From Betaproteobacteria bacterium (lineage in GTDB: Bacteria; Pseudomonadota; Gammaproteobacteria; Burkholderiales; Usitatibacteraceae), in assembly GCA_016711875.1 (NCBI GenBank), contig JADJSD010000003.1:992001-1056000 (forward strand): DNA of 64,000 bases. The letters are read 5' to 3'. The number at the start of each line of letters is the position of its first letter. Position 1 is the stretch's first letter. The notes beneath the pieces were generated by a model. The model was not told where the DNA came from and ran no database searches. It saw nothing but the letters and a program-made list of their open reading frames with translations. Position numbers and translations under genes: made by a program. This document shows, one piece after another, positions 49,360 to 58,222 of the stretch.

Positions 49360-50177
49360 CCGAGTGGAGCGCGGCGCACGCCTGGGTCGACGCGGCCGCG
49401 AGATCGGCCCCTTTCAACGGGCTGCTGAAGCGCCGGTACGACCGCGTTTTCGAGGCGAACCGGGAAGCGAACCTCTTTCGCGGCGTCTTCGCCACATTCG
49501 ACGAGGCCGCGCGCAGCGCGCCGGCAACGCGCCCGCTCGGGTACGACAACCCCGATTCGGCGGCGATGTACCAGGATCGCGCGCGACGCACCTATCCCAC
49601 CGACTACCCGATGCTCTTCTGGCTCCAGAAGCTCTTCGCGCAGGGCGCGCGCAGCGTGTTCGACCTGGGCGGGCACATCGGCGTGAGCTATTACGCCTAC
49701 CGCAAGCACCTCGACTATCCGGCCGGCCTTCGCTGGAACGTGCACGACGTGCCGGCAGTGATGGCACAGGGCCGCCGCCTCGCCGCCGAGCGAGAACGCG
49801 AGGGTCGCCTTGCGTTCAGCGACACCTTCGAGGAGGCGGACGGTTTCGACATCCTCGCCACGCAAGGCGCCATCCAGTACCTGCCCGACACGCTCGAGGC
49901 GCGGCTCGCGCGCCTTGACTCGCCGCCGCCGCACCTGCTCCTGAACCTCACCCCGCTGCACGAGCGCGAGTCGTACTTCACCCTGCAGAGCGTGGGCACG
50001 GCGTACTGCCCGTACCGGATCTTCGCCGCGGGCGATTTCCTGCGCGCCTTCGAAACCCTGGGCTACGCGCTCGTCGACACCTGGGAGAACCCGGACAAGT
50101 CCTGCCGGATTCCCTTCCATCCCGACCGGTCGCTCGACCGCTACCACGGGTTCTACTTTCGCCGTACCGGTTCATGA
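49356..50177 (+). CDS. Putative SAM-dependent methyltransferase (TIGR04325-like)
   Basis: 273 residues from ATG 49356 (GGGAGAGAT site upstream). The class I methyltransferase core shows motif I as VFDLGGHIGVSYYAYRKHL, then WNVHDVPAVMAQGRRLAAE and a later strand DILATQGAIQYLPDTLEARL. The N-terminal segment with GYDNPDSAAMYQDRARRTY and the C-terminal RYHGFYFRR fit the TIGR04325 group often seen in surface-polysaccharide clusters. It could methylate the peptide or the sugar product. It is embedded in the NRPS operon and sits 7 bp before the first hydrolase gene. Confidence 0.75.
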   Translation: MTEWSAAHAWVDAAARSAPFNGLLKRRYDRVFEANREANLFRGVFATFDEAARSAPATRPLGYDNPDSAAMYQDRARRTYPTDYPMLFWLQKLFAQGARSVFDLGGHIGVSYYAYRKHLDYPAGLRWNVHDVPAVMAQGRRLAAEREREGRLAFSDTFEEADGFDILATQGAIQYLPDTLEARLARLDSPPPHLLLNLTPLHERESYFTLQSVGTAYCPYRIFAAGDFLRAFETLGYALVDTWENPDKSCRIPFHPDRSLDRYHGFYFRRTGS

Positions 50178-50184
50178 GCGCGAC

Positions 50185-51000
50185 ATGGCGGTGATCCCGT
50201 TGCGGCTTGGCGAACCGCCCCGGCAGCTCTTCGCCATGCTCCAGCCCGCCGGCGGTGCCGCGCCCCGGCAGCACGGCGTGCTCCTGTGCAATCCGTTCGG
50301 GCAGGAAGCCATCCGCGCTCACCGTCTCGTGCGTGTGCTGGGCGACCGCCTCGCCGCCGCGGGCTTCGCCGTGATGCGGTTCGACTACTACGGGACGGGG
50401 GACTCGGGCGGCGACGATACGGAGGGACGCCTGCCGCGCTGGATCGACGACATCGTCGCGGTCGACGCCGTACTGCGCTCGCGATCGGGCATCTCGCGCA
50501 CCACCTGGATCGGCATCCGCCTCGGGGCCAGCCTGGCGGTGGCTGCCGCGGCCCGCGCGCGGCCCCACCCGGAGCGGTTGATCCTCTGGGATCCGATCAC
50601 CGACGGCGCGGCGTACCTCGAGGAACTGGCCTCGGCGCACGCGTCCTCGATACGGGCCGGATCGGCTGGCCTCGCCACGGCACGCCGCCACAGCCGCTAT
50701 CGAACGCATCCCCCGGGCCCGGATGACGAAGCGCTGGGATTTCCGCTCGGCGAGTCCCTACGGGCCGACATTCGCGACATCTCGGCCCGGTCGTTCGCGC
50801 AATGTCCGTCGCCGATGACCGTGATCTCGAGCGCGGATGCCTCGCCCTGCTGCCGTGTGCCCACGCAGGTCGAGCGCTCTGCCCGGGTCCATCGGATCGC
50901 CAGCGAGCTCGAGTGGGTCGCCATCAGCCAGATGCGCTCGGCCGTGGTGCCGAGCGACGCCCTGCAGGCGGTCAACGATGCCCTGGGAGCGGGGCCGTGA
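50185..51000 (+). CDS. Alpha/beta-hydrolase-like protein, XrtA-associated hydrolase 2 type, nucleophile missing
   Basis: 271 residues. The fold is recognisable from GVLLCNPFGQEAIRAHRLV and FAVMRFDYYGTGDSGGDD, but the nucleophile elbow expected as G-x-S-x-G reads GIRLG (110-114) with Arg at the serine position. A similar GLRLG-type elbow is a feature of the exosortase-A-associated hydrolase 2 family (TIGR03101-like), as I recall it. It may therefore be non-catalytic, for example a partner of the following hydrolase (GTGA overlap at 50997). It belongs to the NRPS operon and links it to XrtA-type clusters, where two such hydrolases usually occur side by side. Confidence 0.72.
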   Translation: MAVIPLRLGEPPRQLFAMLQPAGGAAPRQHGVLLCNPFGQEAIRAHRLVRVLGDRLAAAGFAVMRFDYYGTGDSGGDDTEGRLPRWIDDIVAVDAVLRSRSGISRTTWIGIRLGASLAVAAAARARPHPERLILWDPITDGAAYLEELASAHASSIRAGSAGLATARRHSRYRTHPPGPDDEALGFPLGESLRADIRDISARSFAQCPSPMTVISSADASPCCRVPTQVERSARVHRIASELEWVAISQMRSAVVPSDALQAVNDALGAGP

Positions 51001-51851
51001 GAGAGACCAGCCTTGCATTCGGGCCGGACGGCAATCTCGTCGGCACCGTCTGCGTGCCGGGGGGGGCGCATCGCGCGAACGTCGGCATGGTGCTGTTCAA
51101 TGCCGGCCTGGTGCACCGCATCGGGCCCCATCGGATCAACGTACGCCTCGCGAGAAGTCTCGCGTCGACGGGCATTCCGTCGATCCGCTTCGACCTTTCC
51201 GGGCAGGGCGACAGCGGCCGCAGGACGGGAGCGGAGAGTTTCGACGAGCAGGTGTTCCGGGACATCGCTTCGGCCATGGACGCGCTGGGCCGCGAATCGG
51301 GCGCATCCCGGTTCTCGCTGTTCGGGTTCTGTTCCGGCGGCGTCCATGGTTTCGCGGCCGCGCAACGCGACGCGCGCATCGCCGGCCTGCTCCTGTACGA
51401 CACGTACTTCTACCCGACCGTGCTCTCGCGACTCAACCGGTACGCCCTGAGCATCCGCGATCGCGGCCTCGTGGTCGCGGCGTCGGACTGGATCCGGCGC
51501 AAGCTGGCGAAGCGGCCGGCCGGCGAAAGCGCGCCGGTCGGGGCCAACGGAACGGAGTCCTTTCGCACCCCCTCCCGAGCCGAATTCGCGGAGGTGGTCC
51601 TGCGGCTCGTCGCGCGAGGCTCGAAGGTCGGCGTGATCTATTCGGGTTCGTTCAACGGCTACAATTACGCCGGGCAGTTTCACGACACTTTCCGGCGCTG
51701 GCGATTCGGCCCCCGGGTCACCTGCGACTACCTGCCGTCCCTGGGCCACTCGACGACGATCCTGTCGGACCAGCAGGCCCTGATAGAGCTGATCGTCGAA
51801 TGGACGCGGGAGCTCGATGCGTTCCTCCGGGATGCGAATGCCCCGCCGTGA
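50997..51851 (+). CDS. Alpha/beta hydrolase (XrtA-associated hydrolase 1-like)
   Basis: 284 residues from GTG 50997, overlapping the previous stop. Features are GMVLFNAGLVHRIGPHRIN, IRFDLSGQGDSG, the nucleophile elbow GFCSGG (S113) and a late SLGHSTTI that supplies the likely catalytic histidine. The pairing with the preceding serine-less homologue copies the hydrolase 1/hydrolase 2 pair of XrtA loci. In this operon it is the best candidate for a stand-alone thioesterase that releases or proofreads the peptide from the thioesterase-less NRPS, but an esterase role in EPS modification is equally possible. Confidence 0.75.
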   Translation: MRETSLAFGPDGNLVGTVCVPGGAHRANVGMVLFNAGLVHRIGPHRINVRLARSLASTGIPSIRFDLSGQGDSGRRTGAESFDEQVFRDIASAMDALGRESGASRFSLFGFCSGGVHGFAAAQRDARIAGLLLYDTYFYPTVLSRLNRYALSIRDRGLVVAASDWIRRKLAKRPAGESAPVGANGTESFRTPSRAEFAEVVLRLVARGSKVGVIYSGSFNGYNYAGQFHDTFRRWRFGPRVTCDYLPSLGHSTTILSDQQALIELIVEWTRELDAFLRDANAPP

Positions 51852-53694
51852 TCGCAGGCTCCCGGCGACGATCGTCGTCATGGCCGTGGCACTGGGGATA
51901 GCCCTTCTTGCCGCAAAGCCCGCGTACCGGTTCGCGCAGGACCTGTTGCCAGAAACCTGGCGCATCGCGCTTTCCGCCGCCTACCACCGGATCCGCGTCG
52001 ACCACGACGTGCGCATCCGGATGCCGGACGGGACGGACACGGCCGCGAGCCTTTACCTCCCGAGGCAGGCGGCGGGCCCGTTGCCGACCATCCTGATCCG
52101 GCTGCCCTACGGCCGGCTGCGCAATTCGGACGGCTGGTATGACGGCCTGCTTTTCGCGAGGAGCGGCTACGCGGCGCTCGTTCAGGACCTGCGCGGAACC
52201 GGCGACTCCGGGGGCGAGCCGTTCCCCTGGCGCGACGCGGAGTCCGACGGCGCGGCGACGCTCGACTGGATCGCGGCGCAGCCCTGGTCGAACGGCCGCG
52301 TGGGAACGTTCGGCTGCTCCGCGCTCGGCGAGACGCAGTTCGTCCTCGCGAAGCGCAACCATCCCGCGCATGCCGCCATGATCGCGAGCGGCGCGGGCGG
52401 TGCCGTCGGATCGGCCGCGGGGCGCCACTCGCCGTTTGGCGTGTTCGAAGGTGGGGTCCTCCAGCTCGCGAGCGCGTTCGGCTGGTTCGTCGAGAACGGC
52501 GCACTCGATCCACGCTCGCCCCCGGCCGCGCCATTCGACCTCGAATCGCACCTGAGGCGGCTTCCCGTCGCCTCGCTCGTCGAGGAAGTGCGACCGGGTC
52601 GCAACGCCTACACGGATTTCGTCACGACGCCCCTCGCGGATCCTCGCTGGGCCGGGTGGGGCTACCTCACCGACGCCGATCGCCCCCGGGTGCCGGCGCT
52701 CGTGATCAACACCTGGGGAGACCAGACCGTCGGTGACTCGCTGGCGTACGCCGTGGCCCGGGCGAAAGCCGATCCCGCCTTCGCCGCCCGGCAACAGGTG
52801 GTGATCGCGCCCGGGCGCCACTGCGACCACGCGGCCGCCACGACGGGCAAGCCATTCGGTGACCTGCCGGTGAGCGGCGCCGAGATCGACTGGCAAGGTC
52901 TCTATCGCGACTGGTTCGACCGGTGGTTGCGCGACCGCGACTTGCCGCCGGGCCCGGCTTTCCGCTGGTTCATGCTGGTCGAGAACCGGTGGCACCAATC
53001 GGCGCAATGGCCCCCCGCCGAGGCGCGTGCCGAGCGCTGGTTCCTGTCGAGCGGCGGGCAAGCCAACTCGCGACAGGGCGATGGCACCCTGTCGCCCGAG
53101 CCGCCCCGGGGGGGGGCGCCGTCGGATCGCTACCGCGCCGATCCCGCCAACCCGGTGCCCAGCCGTGGCGGGCCGCTCTGCTGCACAGGAGCCCGGAAAC
53201 CGGTGGCCGGCCCCGTGGACCAGGCCGATGTCGAGTCGCGCGAGGACGTGCTCGTGTTCACTTCCGCCCCCCTCGCGAAGGGGCTTCGGATCGCGGGCCC
53301 CCTGAAGGCGCACCTCGTCGTGTCTTCGGACGCGCCCGATGCGGACCTCGTCGTCCGCCTCGCGCACGTCCGACCCGATGGCCTCTCGACCAGCATCCAG
53401 GAGGGCGCATTGCGGCTGCGCTACCGTGACGGCTTTCCGGCGCCGGCGATGATGCAGCCAGGGCGGCGTTACGCGGTCGCGGTGGACCTGCGCGCGATCG
53501 CCTACGCGATCCCGAGCGGGCACCGCCTGCGCCTGCACGTCGCCGGCAGCAGCTTTCCGCGACTGGAGCGCAACCTGCAAACGGGCGCCTCGGTCAATTC
53601 GACGCAGACGCGGGTCGTGGTCTCGACCACGACCGTGCACCACGACGACGAATCGCAATCCTGGGTCGAACTGCCGGTGCTGCCCTCGCGCTAG
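51817..53694 (+). CDS. CocE/NonD-family hydrolase with N-terminal membrane anchor
   Basis: 625 residues. An N-terminal hydrophobic segment (about residues 18-33) suggests a signal anchor, so the catalytic part is probably periplasmic. X-Pro dipeptidyl-peptidase/CocE features are IRMPDGTDTAASLYLPRQ, QDLRGTGDSGGEPFPW, the elbow FGCSALGE (S168), VINTWGDQTVGDS and APGRHCDHA (histidine). The C-terminal jelly-roll domain (PSGHRLRLHVAGSSFPR) is also present. Such enzymes hydrolyse esters or acyl-peptide bonds. The start at ATG 51817 has a GGGAG site and overlaps the preceding gene by 35 bp; 51832 is an alternative. It could mature or detach the NRPS product. Its stop overlaps the stop of the convergent gene (CTAG). 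Confidence 0.82.
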   Translation: MRSSGMRMPRRDRRLPATIVVMAVALGIALLAAKPAYRFAQDLLPETWRIALSAAYHRIRVDHDVRIRMPDGTDTAASLYLPRQAAGPLPTILIRLPYGRLRNSDGWYDGLLFARSGYAALVQDLRGTGDSGGEPFPWRDAESDGAATLDWIAAQPWSNGRVGTFGCSALGETQFVLAKRNHPAHAAMIASGAGGAVGSAAGRHSPFGVFEGGVLQLASAFGWFVENGALDPRSPPAAPFDLESHLRRLPVASLVEEVRPGRNAYTDFVTTPLADPRWAGWGYLTDADRPRVPALVINTWGDQTVGDSLAYAVARAKADPAFAARQQVVIAPGRHCDHAAATTGKPFGDLPVSGAEIDWQGLYRDWFDRWLRDRDLPPGPAFRWFMLVENRWHQSAQWPPAEARAERWFLSSGGQANSRQGDGTLSPEPPRGGAPSDRYRADPANPVPSRGGPLCCTGARKPVAGPVDQADVESREDVLVFTSAPLAKGLRIAGPLKAHLVVSSDAPDADLVVRLAHVRPDGLSTSIQEGALRLRYRDGFPAPAMMQPGRRYAVAVDLRAIAYAIPSGHRLRLHVAGSSFPRLERNLQTGASVNSTQTRVVVSTTTVHHDDESQSWVELPVLPSR

Positions 53695-54638
53695 AACCCC
53701 ACGCGCGGCTTGTAGCCTCGCAGGCGCTTCTTGAATGCGACGAGGAGACGGCCGAGCGGGTGCTTCACCGAATCCGCGAACGCCGACTCCCCGGGCAACG
53801 ACGGCGACAGCCCCAAACGACGCAGCAAGAGGTTCCACGCGTGCACGTAGGCCGCACGCCGCGTCTGGTCCGTGTAGAACACGACGCCGATGGACACCGA
53901 GACGCCGTCGCCCGGCTTCGTCCAGCCGGGCACCGTCTCGGTCATGTGCGGGGAAGTGCTCGGAAAGTACACGCCGTCTCCCACGGAAACGTCGAAGGCA
54001 TGGCTGCGTTCGACGTCGCCGTCCTTGAGCCTGACTTCCTCGAGCGCGGCGTAAACGATGAAGCGATCGACTTCGCATGCGGGGACCGCCTGGCGGTCGG
54101 ACGGATCCCACACGTTGATCGACTTGCGCCCTCGCATCTGCAGCCAGAAATTGTTCTCCCGGTCGATGTGGAAAGGCGTGACCGACGGTGGGGCCGAAAT
54201 GAAAATGAACCCGCCCACATTGAATATCCCGGTCTGCTCCGGTTCGACGAGCGGACGGAACGCCGAAACGACCTCTTCGAGGAAGTCCCGGTAGCGCGGC
54301 ACGGCCTCCACGTTGTAGAGCGCGATCCAGGAGCCCGGCTCCTCGATGCGACGGAAGACCTCCTCGACACCCCTTCCCTGAGGATCGTCGGCCGAGTGAT
54401 AGAAATCCGACGCCTGCGTGCTGCCGGGCCGGATGAACCGGCACTGCTTCATGGGCACGAGATCCTTCGCCAACTGCGCGAGTGCCGGCATCTGCATGAG
54501 CGGATGCTCGTGAAAGTTGTGGCGGATCGCGCAGACGCGCCGCGTCGAGAAGGACGCACTGTCCGCCGCGCGCAGCCAGAAGGGGCCCGGGGCGCGGTCG
54601 GTGACGGTCAAGGCGGCATCGGGGGCGGGACTCGACAC
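53691..54638 (-). CDS. JmjC/cupin-like putative 2-oxoglutarate/Fe(II) oxygenase
   Basis: 315 residues from GTG 54638. The cupin core shows IFISAPPSVTPFHIDRENNFW, with the HxD iron motif at H157/D159 and a likely distal histidine at H231 (STSPHMTE). The ligand set fits JmjC-type hydroxylases, enzymes that hydroxylate proteins or peptide side chains. It ends convergently against the CocE-like gene and has its own short upstream region (54639-54708). It may tailor the NRPS peptide (for example beta-hydroxylation), but belongs to a separate transcription unit, so the link is only positional. Confidence 0.75.
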   Translation of the reverse strand: MSSPAPDAALTVTDRAPGPFWLRAADSASFSTRRVCAIRHNFHEHPLMQMPALAQLAKDLVPMKQCRFIRPGSTQASDFYHSADDPQGRGVEEVFRRIEEPGSWIALYNVEAVPRYRDFLEEVVSAFRPLVEPEQTGIFNVGGFIFISAPPSVTPFHIDRENNFWLQMRGRKSINVWDPSDRQAVPACEVDRFIVYAALEEVRLKDGDVERSHAFDVSVGDGVYFPSTSPHMTETVPGWTKPGDGVSVSIGVVFYTDQTRRAAYVHAWNLLLRRLGLSPSLPGESAFADSVKHPLGRLLVAFKKRLRGYKPRVGF

Positions 54639-54708
54639 GAAAGTCGGCTCCAGGGGCGAAAAGGCGATGTTCTCTCCCCGCCCCCCCGGCGAGCAAGGTC
54701 TGGCTCGG

Positions 54709-57432
54709 CTACTTCCCCTTACGATTGAAATCTCCGGCCTTCACCACCGTCAGCTTCGCCGGATCCAGGTACTTCCTCAGCGCCGAGTTCACCTCCGCCA
54801 CCGTGAGCGTCGCCAGGCGATCCTCGAACGCCTTGCTGAAGGCGAACGTCCGCCCCAGGTACAGGTTGTAGACCCAGCCGCCCGCGAGGGCCCCGTCCTG
54901 GGCCCGCGCCTGGAGTCGTTGCTGGAGCGCGCCGGACTTCGCGTTGGCCACCTCCGCCTCCGTGAAGCCGTCCTTCAGCGCCCTTGCCAGTTCCTCCCGC
55001 AAGGCCGCCTCCAGCTTCACCATGTTCTGCGGCGCCACGATGGCGTAGGCGCTCCACTCGCCCGTGCGGTCGATCGAGGGCACCGAAAGTCCCGAGCCCG
55101 CGCCATAGGAAAGGCCCTCCTGCTGGCGAAGGCGCTTGCCCAGGCGCGAATCGAGCCCGGCTTCGCCGCCCAGGATGTAGTTCGCCACGAAGAGCGCGGG
55201 GTAGTCCGGATCGTCGTCGCGCAGGTCCATGGCCTGGCGGGCGAGGAGGATGGCGTTCTCCTTGTCCGGGGTCTCGATCGTGATCGTCTCGGCGGGCGCC
55301 TGGCGCTGCACGGCCGGGACGCGGGCGTAGCCGCGTTCGCCCTTCCAGCCGGCGAGGAGCGACTTCACGAGCGCCGCCGCCTTCGCCTCGTCGAAATCGC
55401 CGACGATCGCGATCTCGGCGGCTTGCGCGCCGTAGAACTCGCGGTGGAAGCGCCTCGCGTCCTCGAGGGTCACGGCCTTCGCGGCCTCGATCGACTCGTC
55501 CAGCGTCGGCGCGTAGCGCCAGTCGCCCTTGGGCCAGGGGTTGAAGTGCCGGCGAAGCGCTTCGGCCGCGCGGGCATTGGGATCGGAGCGCTGCGCCTCG
55601 AGCCCGGTGAGCATCTGCGACTTGAGCTGCTCGAACTCCGCGGCCGGGAAGGCCGGTTCGCGCAGCACGTGCACGGCGAGCCGGAGGGCCTCCTCGAGGT
55701 TCGGGCCGGTCGTCTGGAAGTTCGCCCCCGTGCCACCGACGCTGCCCGCCATCTTGAGCCGTTCCATCTCGTCCGCGATCTGCGTGCGCGAGAGCTTCGT
55801 GGTGCCGCGCGAGAGCATGGCGCCCGCGAACTGCGCCGCGGTGCGCTGGCCGAAGAGGCTCTTCTCGTCGCCCAGGTTCAGGCGCAGCGACACGTTCACC
55901 ATTTCGCCGCGGTTCTTCTTGGCGAGCAGCGCGACCTTCACGCCGTCGAACGCGAGGCGCTTCGTGCGCGCGTCGATGTTGGCCTGCGAAGGGTCGAACG
56001 CCTCCGAGGCCGCCTGCGCCGCTCGGGGCTTGAAGTCCTTCATCACCGCCTCGACGGCCGGCGCGGCGGGGATGTCGGCGCGCTGCGGGGCATCTTCGGG
56101 CAGGAAGTAGCCGGTCGTGCGGTTGTCCCGCCGGTAGTAGGCCTTCGCGGCCTTCGCGACGCTCTCCGGCGTGACCTTCGGCAGGTCGTCGCGCGAGAGG
56201 AAGAACAGGCGCCAGTCGCCCAGGGCGATGTACTCCGAGAGCTGCACGCCGATGGACTCGTGGTCGTTCAGCGATTTCTCGAACTGGTTCTCGTAGGTCT
56301 TGCGGGCCCGCGCGATCTCCTCGGCGGTCGCGGGCGCGGCGCCGAATCCCTCGACGATGCGGGCGAGTTCGGCTGCCACGGGCTCCACGGCCTCGCCCTT
56401 CTTCACCATCGCGCCGAAGACGTGCAGGCCGGGCTTCTGGCCCGTGAGCGGGAAGCCGAAGACCTGCGCGGCCTTGCCCGTCTCGACGAGCGCCTTGTGC
56501 AATCGCCCGGTGGGCGTGTCGGCGAGGACGAAATTGGCGAAGGAGATGCTGTCGGCATCGGGGTGCAGGGCCGAGGGCACCTTCCACGCGACCGCCACGA
56601 TCTGGACGTCGCCCTTCCTGCGGATGCGGAATTCGCGCTCGCCGTCCTGCACGGGCTCCACCGTCCAGAACTCCGGCAACGGGCGCGAGGGACGGGGAAT
56701 GGCGCCGAAGGCGTCGGCCACGAGCTTCACCGCCTTCGCCTCGTCGAACTTGCCGGCGATGAGCAGCACGGCGTTGTCCGGCTGGTAGTACGTGCGGTAG
56801 AAGGCGCGGAGGTTCTCCTCCTTCACGTTCTCGATGTCGCTGCGGTTGCCGATGGTGGAGCGCCCGTAGCTGTGCCAGTCGTAGGCGATGCTCTGCAGGC
56901 GCTTCAGCATGACGCCGAAGGGCGAATTCTCGCCGTTCTCGAACTCGTTCCTCACCACCGTCATCTCGGTCGCGAGGTCCGACTTGCGCACGAACGAATT
57001 CACCATGCGGTCGGCCTCCATCTCGACGGCCCACTTCAGGTTGTCGTCCGTCGCCTGGAACAGCTCGTAGTAGTTGGTGCGGTCTAGCCAGGTGGTGCCG
57101 TTCGAGCGGGCGCCGCGCTGGTTGAACTGCTTGTCGATGTCCGGATTCCTCGGCGTGCCCTTGAAGAGCAGGTGCTCGAGCAGGTGCGCCATGCCCGTCT
57201 CGCCGTAGTTCTCGTGCCGGGAGCCCACGAGGTAGGTGATGTTGACCGTGATGGTGGGCTTGGAGAGATCCGGGAAGAGGAGGAAGCGAAGCCCGTTCCC
57301 GAGCCGGTACTCGGTGATGCCCTCGACGGAGGTGACCCGCGTCACGCCGGCGGGCAGCGGCGCCTGGGCGAGCGCGGCGGCGGCGAAGAAGACGGACAGG
57401 CAAGCCGCGGCGAACAGTCGGGCGAGTCTCAT
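54709..57432 (-). CDS. M16 family zinc metallopeptidase (insulinase/pitrilysin-like)
   Basis: 907 residues with a signal peptide (FAAACLSVFFAAAALAQ), thus periplasmic or membrane-associated. The inverted zinc motif is MAHLLEHLLFKGT (HLLEH at 83-87). The protein holds two M16 halves, each with a peptidase-like and a C-terminal domain; the second half lacks the HxxEH motif, as is usual in fused M16 enzymes. It degrades peptides and small proteins. It is separated from rlmB by 52 bp and marks the point where the accessory EPS/NRPS region ends and the conserved chromosome begins. A role on the NRPS product is possible but not indicated. Confidence 0.92.
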   Translation of the reverse strand: MRLARLFAAACLSVFFAAAALAQAPLPAGVTRVTSVEGITEYRLGNGLRFLLFPDLSKPTITVNITYLVGSRHENYGETGMAHLLEHLLFKGTPRNPDIDKQFNQRGARSNGTTWLDRTNYYELFQATDDNLKWAVEMEADRMVNSFVRKSDLATEMTVVRNEFENGENSPFGVMLKRLQSIAYDWHSYGRSTIGNRSDIENVKEENLRAFYRTYYQPDNAVLLIAGKFDEAKAVKLVADAFGAIPRPSRPLPEFWTVEPVQDGEREFRIRRKGDVQIVAVAWKVPSALHPDADSISFANFVLADTPTGRLHKALVETGKAAQVFGFPLTGQKPGLHVFGAMVKKGEAVEPVAAELARIVEGFGAAPATAEEIARARKTYENQFEKSLNDHESIGVQLSEYIALGDWRLFFLSRDDLPKVTPESVAKAAKAYYRRDNRTTGYFLPEDAPQRADIPAAPAVEAVMKDFKPRAAQAASEAFDPSQANIDARTKRLAFDGVKVALLAKKNRGEMVNVSLRLNLGDEKSLFGQRTAAQFAGAMLSRGTTKLSRTQIADEMERLKMAGSVGGTGANFQTTGPNLEEALRLAVHVLREPAFPAAEFEQLKSQMLTGLEAQRSDPNARAAEALRRHFNPWPKGDWRYAPTLDESIEAAKAVTLEDARRFHREFYGAQAAEIAIVGDFDEAKAAALVKSLLAGWKGERGYARVPAVQRQAPAETITIETPDKENAILLARQAMDLRDDDPDYPALFVANYILGGEAGLDSRLGKRLRQQEGLSYGAGSGLSVPSIDRTGEWSAYAIVAPQNMVKLEAALREELARALKDGFTEAEVANAKSGALQQRLQARAQDGALAGGWVYNLYLGRTFAFSKAFEDRLATLTVAEVNSALRKYLDPAKLTVVKAGDFNRKGK

Positions 57433-57484
57433 GGAATCCTCGGGAAGGGGTACGGCGAAGGCCGCGATCGTCGAACTGCGGAAA

Positions 57485-58222
57485 CTAGCGTTGCGTCGCG
57501 GCGCGCTTTCGGCGAGCCTCGTAGAGGCACACGCCGCTCGCCACCGAGACGTTGAGGCTCTCGACGGAACCGAGCATCGGGATCGACACCAGGTGGTCGC
57601 AGGTTTCGCGCGTGAGGCGTCGCAGGCCCTCGCCTTCCGCGCCCAGGACCATGCCGAGGGCCCCGTCGAGCTTCGCCTGCCAGAGGGTCTGGGGCGCGTC
57701 GTCCGCGGTGCCGATCATCCAGATGCCGCGGTCCTTCAGGTCGCGCATGGTGCGCGCGAGGTTCGTCACCACGATGTACGGGACGGTTTCCGCCGCGCCG
57801 GAGGCCACCTTGATGGCCGCGGTGGTGAGCCCGCAGCTGCGGTCCTTGGGCGCGATGACGGCATGGGCGCCCGCGCCATCGGCCACGCGCAGGCACGCGC
57901 CCAGGTTGTGCGGGTCCTGAACGCCGTCGAGCAGCAGCAGGAGCGGCGGCTCTTCCAGCCCCTCGAGCACGTCCTCGATGAACTGCGGCATCTGCACCGG
58001 CGCCGCCACGGCGATGACGCCCTGGTGGCGCGAGCCGCCCGCGAGGCCGTCCAGGCGCTTCGCGTCCACGGGGATCACGCGCACGCCATAGCGCTCCGCG
58101 TCGTCCTTGAGCGCCTTCATGCGGCCGTCGAGGCGCGTCGCGTCGACGTAGATTTCCGAGACGGTGCCCGCGTCCTGCTTGAGCCGCCCGCGTACCGCGT
58201 GGAATCCGGCGAGTGTCTTCAT
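57485..58222 (-). CDS. rlmB: 23S rRNA (guanosine-2'-O)-methyltransferase RlmB
   Basis: 245 residues, SpoU/TrmH (SPOUT) family. The N-terminal substrate-binding domain (KTLAGFHAVRGRLKQD) is followed by the knotted catalytic domain: LLLLDGVQDPHNLGACLRVA (motif 1), GMVLGAEGEGLRRLT (motif 2) and IPMLGSVESLNVSVASGVCLYE (motif 3). It methylates the ribose of G2251 (E. coli numbering) in 23S rRNA. ATG 58222 overlaps the rnr stop by four bases (ATGA), the standard rnr-rlmB arrangement. Confidence 0.95.
   Translation of the reverse strand: MKTLAGFHAVRGRLKQDAGTVSEIYVDATRLDGRMKALKDDAERYGVRVIPVDAKRLDGLAGGSRHQGVIAVAAPVQMPQFIEDVLEGLEEPPLLLLLDGVQDPHNLGACLRVADGAGAHAVIAPKDRSCGLTTAAIKVASGAAETVPYIVVTNLARTMRDLKDRGIWMIGTADDAPQTLWQAKLDGALGMVLGAEGEGLRRLTRETCDHLVSIPMLGSVESLNVSVASGVCLYEARRKRAATQR

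Noticed and set aside
54719..57403. An 894-codon frame inside the M16 peptidase gene on the same strand
   Set aside because: Frame-shifted shadow with no protein character; the M16 frame has signal peptide and HLLEH motif.
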